Below the pieces are notes generated by a model that saw nothing but the letters and a program-made list of their open reading frames with translations, did not search any database and had not been told where the DNA came from. From Ancylobacter dichloromethanicus (GTDB lineage: Bacteria > Pseudomonadota > Alphaproteobacteria > Rhizobiales > Xanthobacteraceae), in NCBI RefSeq assembly GCF_018390645.1, contig NZ_JAHBGC010000064.1, positions 62,001 through 126,000 of the forward strand: DNA of 64,000 bases, written 5' to 3'. Every line of letters begins with the position of its first letter. Position 1 is the stretch's first letter. Both the position numbers and the translations under genes were made by a program. Below, piece after piece: positions 36,691-46,198 of the stretch.

Positions 36691-37977
36691 TCACAGCCGG
36701 TCGCGCAGGGCGTAATAGCTCATGCCGGCCACCAGCAGCGGCCAGCGCATCAGCGGGCCGCCGGGAAAGGCGGGCACCGGCAGGCGCGCCAGCAGGTCCA
36801 ACCCGCCGAGCTGACCCTTCACCGCCTCGCCCAGCAGCTTGCCGAAATAGGGCGCCAGCATCACCCCCTGGCCGGAATAGCCGGCGGCGGTGAGCACGCG
36901 CGGCGACAGCTTCCGCACGAAGGGCAGCCGGGTCAGGGTGATGCCGAGAACGCCGCCCCAGCCATAGTCGATAGCCACATCCCCGAGCTGCGGAAAGATT
37001 TTCAGCATATAGGGCCGCACGAACTCGCCGGGGTTGGGCCGCAGCCCGCGCCGATAGCTCTCGCCGCCGCCGAACAGCAGCCGGCCATCGCTCGACAGCC
37101 GGTAGTAATTGACGACGAAGCGGCTGTCGGCCACGGCGGCGTCGTTGGAGATGATCTCCCGCGCCCGCGCGCCCAGCGGCGCAGTGGCGGCGATGTAGTT
37201 GCAGATCGGCATGACGTGGGTGTCGACCCGCCGGTCGAGCCCGTCCTGCAGCCCGTCGCCGCATTCCAGCACCCAGTCCGCCTCCACCGAGCCGGCGGCG
37301 GTGATGACACGCACCTTCGCGCCTTCCTCGATGCGCAGCGCGCGGGAATGCTCGAACAGCCGGGCGCCGGCCCGCCGTGCCGCCTCGGCGAGGCCGAGCG
37401 CGAGGTTGAGCGGGTGCAGATGGCCCCCGCCATGGTCGATCATGCCGCCATAATAGGCGTCGGAGCCGACGATGGCGCGCAGTTCCTCGCGGGTCAGCGG
37501 GGCGGCGTGGGGGTAGTCGTAGACCTCGTTGAGCTTGCGCGCATAGGCGTGGCTGTGGGCGACATAGCCGGGCTTGTGGTCGGCGACGACGAGGCCGGCG
37601 CGCACGTCGCAGTCGATCGCATGCCGGGTGATGAGATCGTGCAGCAGCGCCCTGGCGTCCTCCGCCATCCGCCACAGCGCCTTGGCGTCGTCGAGCCCGA
37701 CATGCGCCTCCAGCCAGTCCTGGTCACGACGCTGGCCGGTGTGGATCTGCCCGCCATTGCGGCCCGAGGCGCCCGAGCCGACGCGCCCGGCCTCCAGCAG
37801 CACCACGTCGAGCCCGGCCTCGGCCATGTGCAGCGCGGCGGAAAGGCCGGTATAGCCGCCACCGATGACGCAGACATCCGCCCGCGCGCCGCCCTGAAGC
37901 GGGGGCAGCGGGGAGGACCGGTTCGCCGTGGCCGCATACCAGCTGCGGGGATGATCGCTGTCGGACGCCATGTTCAC
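36691..37977 (-). CDS. FAD-dependent oxidoreductase, gamma-glutamylputrescine oxidase type
   Basis: DAO-family flavoenzyme of 428 residues resembling PuuB. It starts with SWYAATANRSSPLPPLQGG, the typical PuuB-like lead-in, then the FAD motif VCVIGGGYTGLSAALHMAEAG and ASGRNGGQ. The C-terminal flavin block is TAAGYSGQGVMLAPYFGKLLGEAV. PuuB oxidises gamma-glutamylputrescine made by PuuA. A PuuA-like synthetase and Pot transporter genes within 7 kb support a role in polyamine breakdown. It is 18 bases downstream of mutL. Confidence 0.85.
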   Translation of the reverse strand: MNMASDSDHPRSWYAATANRSSPLPPLQGGARADVCVIGGGYTGLSAALHMAEAGLDVVLLEAGRVGSGASGRNGGQIHTGQRRDQDWLEAHVGLDDAKALWRMAEDARALLHDLITRHAIDCDVRAGLVVADHKPGYVAHSHAYARKLNEVYDYPHAAPLTREELRAIVGSDAYYGGMIDHGGGHLHPLNLALGLAEAARRAGARLFEHSRALRIEEGAKVRVITAAGSVEADWVLECGDGLQDGLDRRVDTHVMPICNYIAATAPLGARAREIISNDAAVADSRFVVNYYRLSSDGRLLFGGGESYRRGLRPNPGEFVRPYMLKIFPQLGDVAIDYGWGGVLGITLTRLPFVRKLSPRVLTAAGYSGQGVMLAPYFGKLLGEAVKGQLGGLDLLARLPVPAFPGGPLMRWPLLVAGMSYYALRDRL

Positions 37978-37995
37978 TTCACTCCAGCCGGCCCC

Positions 37996-39882
37996 TCAGC
38001 GCCGTGCGAACAGCCGCTCGATATCGGCGAGCGCCAGCGTGACGAAGGTCGGCCGCCCATGATTGCACTGCGCGGCGTTCGGCGTCTCCTCCATCTCGCG
38101 CAGCAGTGCGTTCATCTCCTCCACCCGCAGGCGGCGGCCGGCGCGCACCGAGCCGTGGCAGGCCATGGTGGCGGCGATGTGGAGAAGCCGGCGCTCCAGC
38201 GGCAGCGCATCGTCCCATTCCGCCGCGTGCTCGGCGAGTTCGCGCACCAGCGCGGGCACATCGGCATTGCCGAGCAGCGCCGGCACCTCGCGCACCAGCA
38301 GCGCGCCGGGGCCGAACGGCTCGATGACCAGGCCGAGCTTTTCCAGCGCGTCGGCACGCTCCGTCAGCCGCGCCGCCTCGGAGGGGTCCAGTTCGACCAC
38401 GAGGGGCACCAGCAGCATCTGGCGGCCGAGCCCGTCGCGCGCCATCGCCGCCTTCAGCTTCTCATAGACGATGCGCTCATGCGCGGCGTGCTGGTCGACG
38501 ACCACCACGCCGTCGCGCGTCTGGGCGATGATATAGGTCTCGTGCAACTGCGCCCGGGCGGCGCCGAGCGGGCGCTCCATCAACTCCGGCGCGGCCGGGC
38601 CGATATTGGCGCGGGCGTCCGCTGAGGGGGCAAGGGCGAGGCCGAGTTCGCCGCCGAAACTTCCCTCACCGCCCACCTCGCCGCCCGAGGCATCGAAGTC
38701 GAAACGCGCCGACGCCTCGCCAAAGCCGCCATCGGGCGGGGCGGCGGCATCCATGCCCTCCCCCGGCGCCGCCCAGGAGCGGGTCCAGTCGTAATTTCCC
38801 GGCCGCGCCTCGGGCCGGTAGCCGGTGGCGAAGTCGGGCCGAGCGAACTGCGCCAGCCGGTCGGCGGTGGTGGAAGCGGTGCGCGGGATGCCCGAGGTGA
38901 GCGCGTCGGTCAGCGTGCGCACGATCAGCGCGCGGATATTGCCGGCGTCGCGAAACCGCACCTCGGTCTTGGCGGGGTGCACATTCACATCGACCTCGCG
39001 CGGGTCGAGGTCGAGGAACAGCGCCGTCACCGGGTGGCGATCGGAAGGCAGCAGGTCGGCATAAGCGGCGCGGATGGCGCCGATCAGCACCTTGTCGCGC
39101 ACCGGCCTTCCGTTCACAAACAGGTATTGCGACAGCGAGTTGGCCTTGGAGTAGGTCGGCAGGCCGGCGAGGCCGGAGAGCCGCGCGCCCTCGCGCAGGC
39201 CCTCCACGTCGAGCGCATTGCCGCCCGCCTCCTGGCCGAGGATATCCGCGATGCGGGCGCGCCGGCCATCGCGGTCGCGCGCGCGGGCGGGCCAGGTGAT
39301 CGGCGGGCGGTCATCGGTGACGAGGGTGAAGCCGACCTCGGGCCGGGCCAGCGCGAGGCGCTTGACCGCATCGACCGCCGCCGCCGTCTCGGCGCGCTCG
39401 GATTTGAGGAATTTCAGCCGCGCCGGGGTGGCGAAGAACAGGTCGCGCACCTCCACCCGCGTGCCGAAGCCGAGCGCGGCCGGGCGCACCGGCGCCTTGA
39501 CGCCACCCTCGACGCGGATCTCGTGCGCGCTCTCGGCTCCCTTCGGCCGGCTGGTGATGGAAAGCCGCGCCACCGAACCGATGGAGGGCAGCGCCTCGCC
39601 GCGAAAGCCGAGCGTGGCGATGGCGAGCAAATCCTCGCCGTCGAGCTTGGAGGTGGCGTGGCGCTCCACCGCGAGGGCGAGCTCCTCCGCGCTCATGCCG
39701 CAGCCATCGTCGGTGACGCGCATCAGCCGGCGCCCGCCGCCGTCGATGACGATCTCGACGCGCGTAGCGCCGGCGTCGAGCGCGTTCTCGACGATCTCCT
39801 TCAGCGCCGCCGCCGGACGCTCGACCACTTCGCCGGCAGCGATGCGGTCGACCAGGGTGGAGGGCAGCAGGCGCAGCGGCAT
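37996..39882 (-). CDS. mutL: DNA mismatch repair endonuclease MutL
   Basis: GHKL ATPase that links MutS mismatch recognition to strand incision. N-terminal motifs are ENALDAGAT, DDGCGM and TLGFRGEALPSIGS. A long acidic, Gly/Ser-rich linker spans about 355-445. The C-terminal domain carries the endonuclease motif DQHAAHERIVYE (DQHA-x2-E-x4-E) and CNHGRP, so this MutL should nick DNA itself, as expected where MutH is absent. The 628-residue length is standard. It sits inside the polyamine gene block without functional relation. Confidence 0.96.
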   Translation of the reverse strand: MPLRLLPSTLVDRIAAGEVVERPAAALKEIVENALDAGATRVEIVIDGGGRRLMRVTDDGCGMSAEELALAVERHATSKLDGEDLLAIATLGFRGEALPSIGSVARLSITSRPKGAESAHEIRVEGGVKAPVRPAALGFGTRVEVRDLFFATPARLKFLKSERAETAAAVDAVKRLALARPEVGFTLVTDDRPPITWPARARDRDGRRARIADILGQEAGGNALDVEGLREGARLSGLAGLPTYSKANSLSQYLFVNGRPVRDKVLIGAIRAAYADLLPSDRHPVTALFLDLDPREVDVNVHPAKTEVRFRDAGNIRALIVRTLTDALTSGIPRTASTTADRLAQFARPDFATGYRPEARPGNYDWTRSWAAPGEGMDAAAPPDGGFGEASARFDFDASGGEVGGEGSFGGELGLALAPSADARANIGPAAPELMERPLGAARAQLHETYIIAQTRDGVVVVDQHAAHERIVYEKLKAAMARDGLGRQMLLVPLVVELDPSEAARLTERADALEKLGLVIEPFGPGALLVREVPALLGNADVPALVRELAEHAAEWDDALPLERRLLHIAATMACHGSVRAGRRLRVEEMNALLREMEETPNAAQCNHGRPTFVTLALADIERLFARR

Positions 39883-40198
39883 GGCGGGTCCGGGCAGGGT
39901 CCGATTCGGGAAAGCGTGAGCGGACTATAGCAGGGCGGCGCGGGCCATGCCCGATGGCGCGCATGAGCCCGGCGGGGGCTCGGATGGAGAAGGGAGGCGG
40001 CGCAGCCGTTCCCGCCTGGGCCGCATTGCTGGCCACCGTCATCCTGAGGCGCCCGGCGCAGGCCGGGCCTCGAAGGACGCACGGTGTCCTGTTCGACGTG
40101 ATCCCGGCTCTCGCTGTACGCGCCCAGCGGCGCCGGGCCGTGTGCTTCGAGGCCGGCACCTCAGCATGACGGACGGGGCGGCGGGCCGGTGGCGTGGG
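39883..40198. other. 316-base gap between mutL and potI, mostly repeat
   Basis: The first part should hold the mutL promoter. From 40036 to 40172 the region is a copy of the dispersed palindromic repeat. No gene is visible. Confidence 0.55.
40036..40172. repeat. dispersed palindromic repeat, copy 2
   Basis: Outer arms CCGTCATCCTGAGG (40036-40049) and CCTCAGCATGACGG (40159-40172), one mismatch; inner arms GCCTCGAAG (40067-40075) and CTTCGAGGC (40145-40153). The same core as copy 1 at 18357-18455, with a longer central insert of about 70 bases. Confidence 0.7.
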
Positions 40199-41017
40199 CT
40201 ACCCTGCTGCCGCCAGCCGCTCGGCCTTCTGGCGCTCCGCCTCCTGTCGCTTGGTCATGATCGAGGCGAAGATCACCACCACGGTGACGATGGCGATGAG
40301 GATGGTGCAGGCGGCGTTGATCTCCGGCGTCACCCCGAGGCGCACCTGGCTGTAGATGCGCATCGGCAGGGTGGTGGCGCCCGGGCCGGTGGTGAAGCTG
40401 GCGATGACGAGGTCGTCGAGCGACAGGGTGAAGGCCAGCATCCAGCCGGAGACCACCGCCGGCAGGATGATCGGCAGGGTGATGACGAAGAAGGTCCTGA
40501 ACGGCGTGCAGCCGAGATCGAGCGCCGCCTCCTCCAGCGAGCGGTCGAAGGTAACGAGGCGCGACTGCACCACCACCGAGACGAAGCACATGGTGAAGGT
40601 GATGTGCGCCAGCGTGATGGTCCAGAAGCCGCGGTCCAGCCCGATGGCGACGAACAGCAGCAGCAGCGACAGGCCGGTGATCACCTCCGGCATGACCAGC
40701 GGCGCGTAGACCATGCCGGAGAACAGCGTGCGGCCGAGGAAGCGGCCGTAGCGCGTCAACGTGATCGCCGCCAGCGTGCCCAGAACGGTGGCGACGGTGG
40801 CGGTGAGGAAGGCGACGCGCAGCGTCACCCAGGCGGCGTCCAGCAATTGCTGGTTCTGGAACAGCTGCCAGTACCAGTGGGTGGAGAAGCCCGCCCACAC
40901 CGTCACCAGCCGCGAGGCGTTGAACGAGTAGATCACCAGAAGGATGATCGGGATGTAGAGGAAGGTGAACCCGAGCGCGATCGAGGTGACGTTGAACCAG
41001 GAGAGTCCCTTGCGCAT
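40199..41017 (-). CDS. potI: putrescine/spermidine ABC transporter permease PotI-type
   Basis: Binding-protein-dependent permease, 272 residues, six predicted helices. The EAA loop that docks on the ATPase reads EEAALDLGCTPFRTFFVITLP. Other typical stretches are FSTHWYWQLFQNQQLLDAAW and FTLSLDDLVIASFTTGPG, the latter highly typical of PotC/PotI. The start at 41017 overlaps the potH stop by one base (TGATG), implying translational coupling. It is the last gene of the potGHI run. Confidence 0.92.
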   Translation of the reverse strand: MRKGLSWFNVTSIALGFTFLYIPIILLVIYSFNASRLVTVWAGFSTHWYWQLFQNQQLLDAAWVTLRVAFLTATVATVLGTLAAITLTRYGRFLGRTLFSGMVYAPLVMPEVITGLSLLLLFVAIGLDRGFWTITLAHITFTMCFVSVVVQSRLVTFDRSLEEAALDLGCTPFRTFFVITLPIILPAVVSGWMLAFTLSLDDLVIASFTTGPGATTLPMRIYSQVRLGVTPEINAACTILIAIVTVVVIFASIMTKRQEAERQKAERLAAAG

Positions 41018-41928
41018 CAGCGTCCCTCGACTTCGCGTGCCTGGAGGTTCTGGTAGAAGACGATCGGGATCACCAGCACCATCAACAGCAGCACCGCCAC
41101 CGCCGAGGAAACGGTCCAGGAGCGGTTCACCGAGAACTCGGTCCACAGCACCTTGCCGATCATCAGCGTGTCCGAGCCGCCGAGCAGGTCGGGGATGACG
41201 AACTCGCCCACCGCCGGGATGAAGCAGAGCAGGCAGCCGGCGAACACGCCCGGCAGCGAGAGCGGCCAGGTGATCTTCCAGAACGCCGCGAAGGGCGGGC
41301 AGCCGAGATCGGCGGCGGCCTCCAGCAGCGTCTCGTCCATCTTTTCCAGCGCCGCGTAGAGCGGCAGGATCATGAAGGGCAGGTAGGAATAGACGATGCC
41401 GATATAGACCGCCGTGTCGGTGGCGAGAATCTGCAGCGGCGCGTCCGGGCTGATGATGTGAAGCGCGATCAGCAGCTGGTTCAGCAGCCCCTCGGGTGAG
41501 AGGATGCCGATCCAGGCGTAGACGCGGATCAGGAACGAGGTCCAGAACGGCAGGATGACCAGCATCAGCAACGTCGGGCGGATGGATTTCGGCGCCCGCG
41601 CCATGGCGTAGGCTATGGGATAGCCGACCAGCAGCAGCAGGATGGTCGAGATGCCGGCGATCCACAGGCTGGAGCCGTAGGCCTCGATGAACTCGTTGTC
41701 CCAGGAGAGCACATAGCCGTAATTCTCGAAGGAGAGTTCCGACAGGTTCTCACGGAACAGCGCCCAGCCCTGCGCCAGGTCGAAGGTCGGCACATAGGGC
41801 GGCTGCGCGATCGCGTCCTGCGACAGGCTGATCTTGAAGACGATCAGGAACGGGACGAGGAACAGCGCCAGCAGCCACAGATAGGGAATGGCGAGGACCA
41901 GCCACCGCCCGTTCGCCTTGGTCGCCAT
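41017..41928 (-). CDS. potH: putrescine/spermidine ABC transporter permease PotH-type
   Basis: Partner permease, 303 residues, with the first helix at about 11-31 and a periplasmic loop to about 85, as in PotB/PotH. The EAA loop is LLEAAADLGCPPFAAFWKITWPLSLPGV, and the IPAVGEFVIPDLLGG segment is characteristic of PotH. It lies 10 bases downstream of the ATPase gene and overlaps potI by one base. Confidence 0.92.
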   Translation of the reverse strand: MATKANGRWLVLAIPYLWLLALFLVPFLIVFKISLSQDAIAQPPYVPTFDLAQGWALFRENLSELSFENYGYVLSWDNEFIEAYGSSLWIAGISTILLLLVGYPIAYAMARAPKSIRPTLLMLVILPFWTSFLIRVYAWIGILSPEGLLNQLLIALHIISPDAPLQILATDTAVYIGIVYSYLPFMILPLYAALEKMDETLLEAAADLGCPPFAAFWKITWPLSLPGVFAGCLLCFIPAVGEFVIPDLLGGSDTLMIGKVLWTEFSVNRSWTVSSAVAVLLLMVLVIPIVFYQNLQAREVEGR

Positions 41929-41938
41929 GAATGCCTCC

Positions 41939-43114
41939 TCAGCTTGTCAGGACCACGCCGGCGTCGGGCGTGAAGGAGACATAGACCTTGTCGTCCCAGG
42001 TGATGGGGCGCTCGACCATGCGGGTGAGGTTGGGCTTGGCGGCCTTGACGCGCGAGCCGCCGGGCAGCTCGACATGGTAGATCGACAGGTCGCCGAGATA
42101 GCCGATGTCCCAGATCTCGCCCTGGAGGCAGTTGACGCTGGAATCGCCCGGCGGGTCGAGCTCGACCCGCATCTTCTCCGGCCGCAGGGCGATGGCGACG
42201 CTGTCGCCGGGCTTGACCGCGCAGTCCTGGGCGATGCGGAAGCGCCGGTCCGGCGCCGCCGCAGGCCGCACCGTGACCATGCCGGGCTCGACCGTCTCCA
42301 CGGTAGCGTCGAGAATGTTCACGTCGCCGACGAAATCGGCCACGTAGCGCGAATTCGGGTGCTCGTAGATCACCGCCGGCTGGTCGACCTGCACCAGCTT
42401 GCCATGGTTCATCACCGCGATGCGGTCGGCCACCGTCATCGCCTCTTCCTGGTCGTGGGTGACGATCAGGAAGGTCATGCCGAGCTCCATCTGGATGTCC
42501 ATGAGCTCGAACTGGGTCTCCTCGCGCAGCTTCTTGTCGAGCGCGCCGAGCGGCTCGTCCAGCAGCAGCACCTTGGGCCGCTTGGCCAGCGAGCGGGCCA
42601 GCGCCACGCGCTGGCGCTGGCCGCCGGAAAGCTGGTGCGGCTTGCGCTTGGCGAAGGTCTCCAGCTTGACCAGCTTGAGCATCTCCTCGACCCGGGCATT
42701 AACGGCGCCCTTCTCCATGCGGTCCTGCCGGAGACCGAAGGCGATGTTGTCCCACACGCTCATATGCGGGAACAGCGCGTAGGACTGGAACATCATGTTG
42801 GTCTGCCGCTTGTAGGGCGGCGTGCCGACGAGGTCCTGCCCGGCGAGGGTGATCTGCCCCTCGGTCGGGTCCTCGAAGCCGGCCAGCATGCGCATCAGCG
42901 TGGTCTTGCCGCAGCCGGACGGGCCCAGCAGGGCGAAGAATTCGCGCTCGTAGATGTCGAGGGAGAGATTGTCGACGGCGGTGAACTCGCCGAAGCGCTT
43001 GGTGACGTTCTGGTAACGGATCAGCGGAACGGCCTGCGGGTCGTTCCAGGGAGCAAATTTGCGACGGATGCCGCCAATGGTCTTCTGCGTCTTCTCGGCG
43101 ACGCCGGTGCTCAT
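41939..43114 (-). CDS. potG: putrescine/spermidine ABC transporter ATPase PotG-type
   Basis: ATPase energising polyamine import, 391 residues. Walker A GPSGCGKTT, signature LSGGQRQRVALARSLA, Walker B LLLDEPLGALDKKLR, H-loop VTHDQEEAM; a C-terminal TOBE domain (about 290-385) senses substrate or binding state. It is first in the potGHI operon. The usual gene for the periplasmic binding protein (potF) is not adjacent; upstream lies the divergent glutamine-synthetase-like gene. Confidence 0.92.
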   Translation of the reverse strand: MSTGVAEKTQKTIGGIRRKFAPWNDPQAVPLIRYQNVTKRFGEFTAVDNLSLDIYEREFFALLGPSGCGKTTLMRMLAGFEDPTEGQITLAGQDLVGTPPYKRQTNMMFQSYALFPHMSVWDNIAFGLRQDRMEKGAVNARVEEMLKLVKLETFAKRKPHQLSGGQRQRVALARSLAKRPKVLLLDEPLGALDKKLREETQFELMDIQMELGMTFLIVTHDQEEAMTVADRIAVMNHGKLVQVDQPAVIYEHPNSRYVADFVGDVNILDATVETVEPGMVTVRPAAAPDRRFRIAQDCAVKPGDSVAIALRPEKMRVELDPPGDSSVNCLQGEIWDIGYLGDLSIYHVELPGGSRVKAAKPNLTRMVERPITWDDKVYVSFTPDAGVVLTS

Positions 43115-43303
43115 GCTGACTGATCCCGTTTCCCCGCCGGCTATGTCGGCACGTCGACGCTAACCGGCTTCGGGCGACGGCTCAACGGCACAATGCGAAC
43201 AATTTTACCATGCCTGGAAAGGTGGCGGGGTGGGCCGCCTTGACGACACCGAGCGGGCCGTGATTGCCTCAGGCGGCGCAGAACGCGCATCAGGAAGGCA
43301 ATC

Positions 43304-44704
43304 ATGGCCAAGAAGAAGCGTTCCGACAAGGACGCGGTCGACAATCCCCGCGGTGTCTCCTCCCTCGCCGAGGCGAAGGCATGGATGGCCGCCCGCGGCA
43401 TCACCGAGATCGAATGCGCCGTACCGGATCTTGCCGGCGTCGGCCGCGGCAAGATCATGCCGGTATCCAAGTTCCTCTCCGGCCCGACGATGAACCTGCC
43501 ATTGTCGGTGTTCTTCCAGACCATTTCCGGTGACTACCCGCCCTATGACAACCTCGTCGATTCGGTGGTGGTGGACAGCGATCTGGTGATGGAGCCGGAC
43601 TTCTCCACCCTCGCCATCGTGCCCTGGGCGCAGGACCCCACCGCCCAGATCATCCACGACGCCTATCACCGCGACGGGCGTCCGGTGGAACTGGCGCCGC
43701 GGCAGGTGCTGAAGAACGTGGTCGACCTCTACGCCAAGAAGGGCTGGAAGGCCGTGGTGGCGCCGGAGATCGAGTTCTACCTGGTCGAGCCGAATGTCGA
43801 TGCCGACTACCCGCTCAAGCCACCGATCGGCCGCTCGGGCCGGCCCGAGATCGGCCGCCAGTCCTATTCGATCCAGGCGGTGAACGAGTTCGACGCCCTG
43901 TTCGAGGACATGTACGACTATTCCGAGGCGCAGGGGCTGGAGATCGACACGCTGATCCACGAGGACGGCGCGGCGCAGATGGAGATCAACCTGCTGCACG
44001 GCGACCCGATCGTGCTCGCCGACCAGGTGTTCCTGTTCAAGCGCACCATCCGCGAGGCGGCGCTGCAGCACAAGATCTACGCCACCTTCATGGCCAAGCC
44101 GATCGCCGACGAGCCCGGCTCGGCCATGCATATCCACCAGTCCATCGTCGATGAAGAGACCGGCAGGAACATCTTTTCCGATCTCGACGGCGACCCGACG
44201 CCGGAGTTCTTCTCCTTCATCGCCGGCCAGCAGCGCTACCTGCCGGCGGTGATGTCGATCCTCGCCCCTTACGTGAACTCCTACCGCCGGCTGACCCGCG
44301 ATTCGATGGCGCCGATCAACGTGCAGTGGGGCTATGACAACCGCACCGCCGGATTGCGCATTCCGCCCTCCTCGCCGGCGGCGCGGCGGGTGGAGAACCG
44401 GGTGCCGTCCTCCGACGCCAATCCCTATCTCGTCATCGCCGCCTCGCTCGCCTGCGGCTATCTCGGCATGGTGGAAGGGCTGCGCCCGACCGAGCCGCTG
44501 GAAGCCGACGCCAAGGGCCTCGATTTCGAGCTGCCGCGCGGCCTGCTCGAAGCCGTGGCGGCGATGCAGCATTCCGAGGCGATCGCCACCGTTCTGGGGC
44601 CGTCCTTCGTGAAGACCTACACGGCGGTGAAGCAGACCGAGTTCGACACCTTCATGCGGGTGATCTCGCCCTGGGAGCGGGAATATCTGCTGCTGAATGT
44701 GTGA
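43304..44704 (+). CDS. glutamine synthetase family, gamma-glutamylpolyamine synthetase type
   Basis: GS-fold ATP-dependent ligase of 466 residues. Conserved parts are the N-terminal EIECAVPDLAGVGRGKIMP, metal-ligand region VVAPEIEFYLVEP, HIHQS, and the late block NRVPSSDANPYLVIAASLACGYLGM. It is closest in pattern to PuuA/GlnT-type proteins rather than to the assimilatory GlnA (no adenylylation Tyr loop). With the PuuB-like oxidase and PotGHI nearby, it most likely makes gamma-glutamylputrescine. It is divergent from potG, with 189 bases for both promoters. Confidence 0.87.
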   Translation: MAKKKRSDKDAVDNPRGVSSLAEAKAWMAARGITEIECAVPDLAGVGRGKIMPVSKFLSGPTMNLPLSVFFQTISGDYPPYDNLVDSVVVDSDLVMEPDFSTLAIVPWAQDPTAQIIHDAYHRDGRPVELAPRQVLKNVVDLYAKKGWKAVVAPEIEFYLVEPNVDADYPLKPPIGRSGRPEIGRQSYSIQAVNEFDALFEDMYDYSEAQGLEIDTLIHEDGAAQMEINLLHGDPIVLADQVFLFKRTIREAALQHKIYATFMAKPIADEPGSAMHIHQSIVDEETGRNIFSDLDGDPTPEFFSFIAGQQRYLPAVMSILAPYVNSYRRLTRDSMAPINVQWGYDNRTAGLRIPPSSPAARRVENRVPSSDANPYLVIAASLACGYLGMVEGLRPTEPLEADAKGLDFELPRGLLEAVAAMQHSEAIATVLGPSFVKTYTAVKQTEFDTFMRVISPWEREYLLLNV

Positions 44705-44732
44705 GGCGGGGCCGCCGCGCCTGACGACCCTC

Positions 44733-44849
44733 ATGGCCGGGCGGGACCCGGCCATCCTTGAGCACTGTCATGGCCGGGCCTGACCCGGCCATCCGCATCT
44801 TCAGCCCGGCCCGGCGCGATCCCGGATCGGCCCTACGGCCGTCCGGGAT
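44733..44849. repeat. tandem GC-rich palindromic repeats
   Basis: Two copies of ATGGCCGGG-N5-CCCGGCCAT (44733-44755 and 44770-44792), then ATCCCGGA (44819-44826) / TCCGGGAT (44842-44849). It fills the gap between the convergent GS-like and LLM genes. The first two match half of the 31330-31411 element. Confidence 0.7.
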
Positions 44850-44884
44850 GACGTCGTGCGGGCGGCGTTGGCTCCTACGGAGCC

Positions 44885-45946
44885 TTACGCCTCCACCTTC
44901 TCCTCGGCCAGAATCTCCCGCACGCGCGGGATGACCCTGGTGCCGTAGAGTTCGATGCATTTCAGCGCTTTCTCATGGGCCAACGGGCCGGCACTGTACT
45001 TCATGTCGAAACGCCCGATGCCCAGCGCCTTCGCCGTCCGTGCGATCTTCTGCGCCACCGTCTCGGGCGAGCCGAGATAGAGCGAGCCGCGGGTGACCTC
45101 GCGCTCGAACTCGTCGCGCCCCATGGGCGGCCAGCCGCGCTCGGCGCCGATACGGTCGCGCATGCGCTTGTAGTCGGCGAAGAATTCCTCGCGCGCCTGC
45201 TCGTCGGTCTCCGCGACATAGCCGGGCGAATGCACGCCGATCGGCTGCGCGGTTTCGCCGAGCTGGGCGACGGCGCGGTGGTAGAGGTCGACATAGGGCG
45301 CGAAGCGGCCGGGCTCGCCGCCGATGATGGCGAGCATGAGCGGCAGCCCGTAGCGGGCCGCGCGCACCACCGATTCAGGTGAGCCGCCGACCCCGATCCA
45401 GGTCTTGAGGGTGCCGGTCTCGACCAGCGGATAGACGTGCTGCCGGTTCAGCGGCGGGCGCAGTTCGCCCTCCCAGGTGATGCCTTCGGCCGTCCCATTG
45501 CCGCGCAGCAGCGCCGCGAACAGGTCGAGCTTCCCGGTGAACAGCGTCTCGTAATCCTTCAGGTCGAAGCCGAACAGCGGGAAGGATTCAGTGAAGGAGC
45601 CGCGGCCGAGAATGACCTCGGCGCGCCCGTTCGACAGCGCGTCGACGGTGGCGAAGCGCTGGAACACCCGGATCGGGTCGTCCGAGGACAGCACGGTGAC
45701 GGCCGAGCCGAGGCGGATGCGCTTCGTCCGTGTGGCCATGCCGGCCAGCACCACCTCCGGTGCCGAGACGGCGAAATCGTCACGGTGATGCTCGCCGACG
45801 CCGATGAAGTCGACGCCGACCTCGTCGGCCAGCACGGCCTCCTCGACCAGGTCGCGGATCACCTGCGCATGGGGGAGCGGCGTGCCGTCCGCGCCGGAGG
45901 TGACATCGCCGAAAGTGTCGAGGCCAAGTTCGAGAAGCTGTGCCAT
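44885..45946 (-). CDS. LLM-class flavin-dependent oxidoreductase
   Basis: Luciferase-like monooxygenase family protein of 352 residues (TIM barrel using reduced flavin). Typical parts are LELGLDTFGDV, DFIGVGEHHRDDFAVSAPE, the IRLGSAVTVLSSDDPIRVFQ block, and WIGVGGSPESVVRAARYGLP. Such enzymes oxidise small organic molecules, sulfonates or amines; the substrate is unknown, and a partner flavin reductase is not adjacent. The start at 45946 (MAQLLELGLDTF) fits the family; the upstream in-frame extension does not. Confidence 0.87.
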   Translation of the reverse strand: MAQLLELGLDTFGDVTSGADGTPLPHAQVIRDLVEEAVLADEVGVDFIGVGEHHRDDFAVSAPEVVLAGMATRTKRIRLGSAVTVLSSDDPIRVFQRFATVDALSNGRAEVILGRGSFTESFPLFGFDLKDYETLFTGKLDLFAALLRGNGTAEGITWEGELRPPLNRQHVYPLVETGTLKTWIGVGGSPESVVRAARYGLPLMLAIIGGEPGRFAPYVDLYHRAVAQLGETAQPIGVHSPGYVAETDEQAREEFFADYKRMRDRIGAERGWPPMGRDEFEREVTRGSLYLGSPETVAQKIARTAKALGIGRFDMKYSAGPLAHEKALKCIELYGTRVIPRVREILAEEKVEA

Positions 45947-46087
45947 GGGAGAGGTCCCCTTGCTCCGGCACCGCGCCGGCGCCACCCATATGGACCGGGC
46001 GGCGCGCTCGCGCATCACCGCCCGTGCAAGGACGGGATTTCACGGCTGCAAAGGCGAGGCCGGCAGAGAGTGCGGCCGTGCGGGCGG

Positions 46088-46119
46088 AAAAAAAGCCCGC
46101 TGGACGAACCAGCGGGCTT
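46088..46119 (-). terminator. rho-independent terminator for the DUF1127 gene
   Basis: Eleven-base stem AAGCCCGCTGG (46093-46103) / CCAGCGGGCTT (46109-46119) with loop ACGAA. On the minus strand it is followed by a run of seven T. It lies about 80 bases past the stop of the DUF1127 gene. Confidence 0.85.
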
Positions 46120-46198
46120 CAAGTCGGCGACACGAGGGGGTCGATGTCGCCGTAGTCGGGTTCGGCCGGACGGGGCCGTGAACGGGGACGGCGCATGG

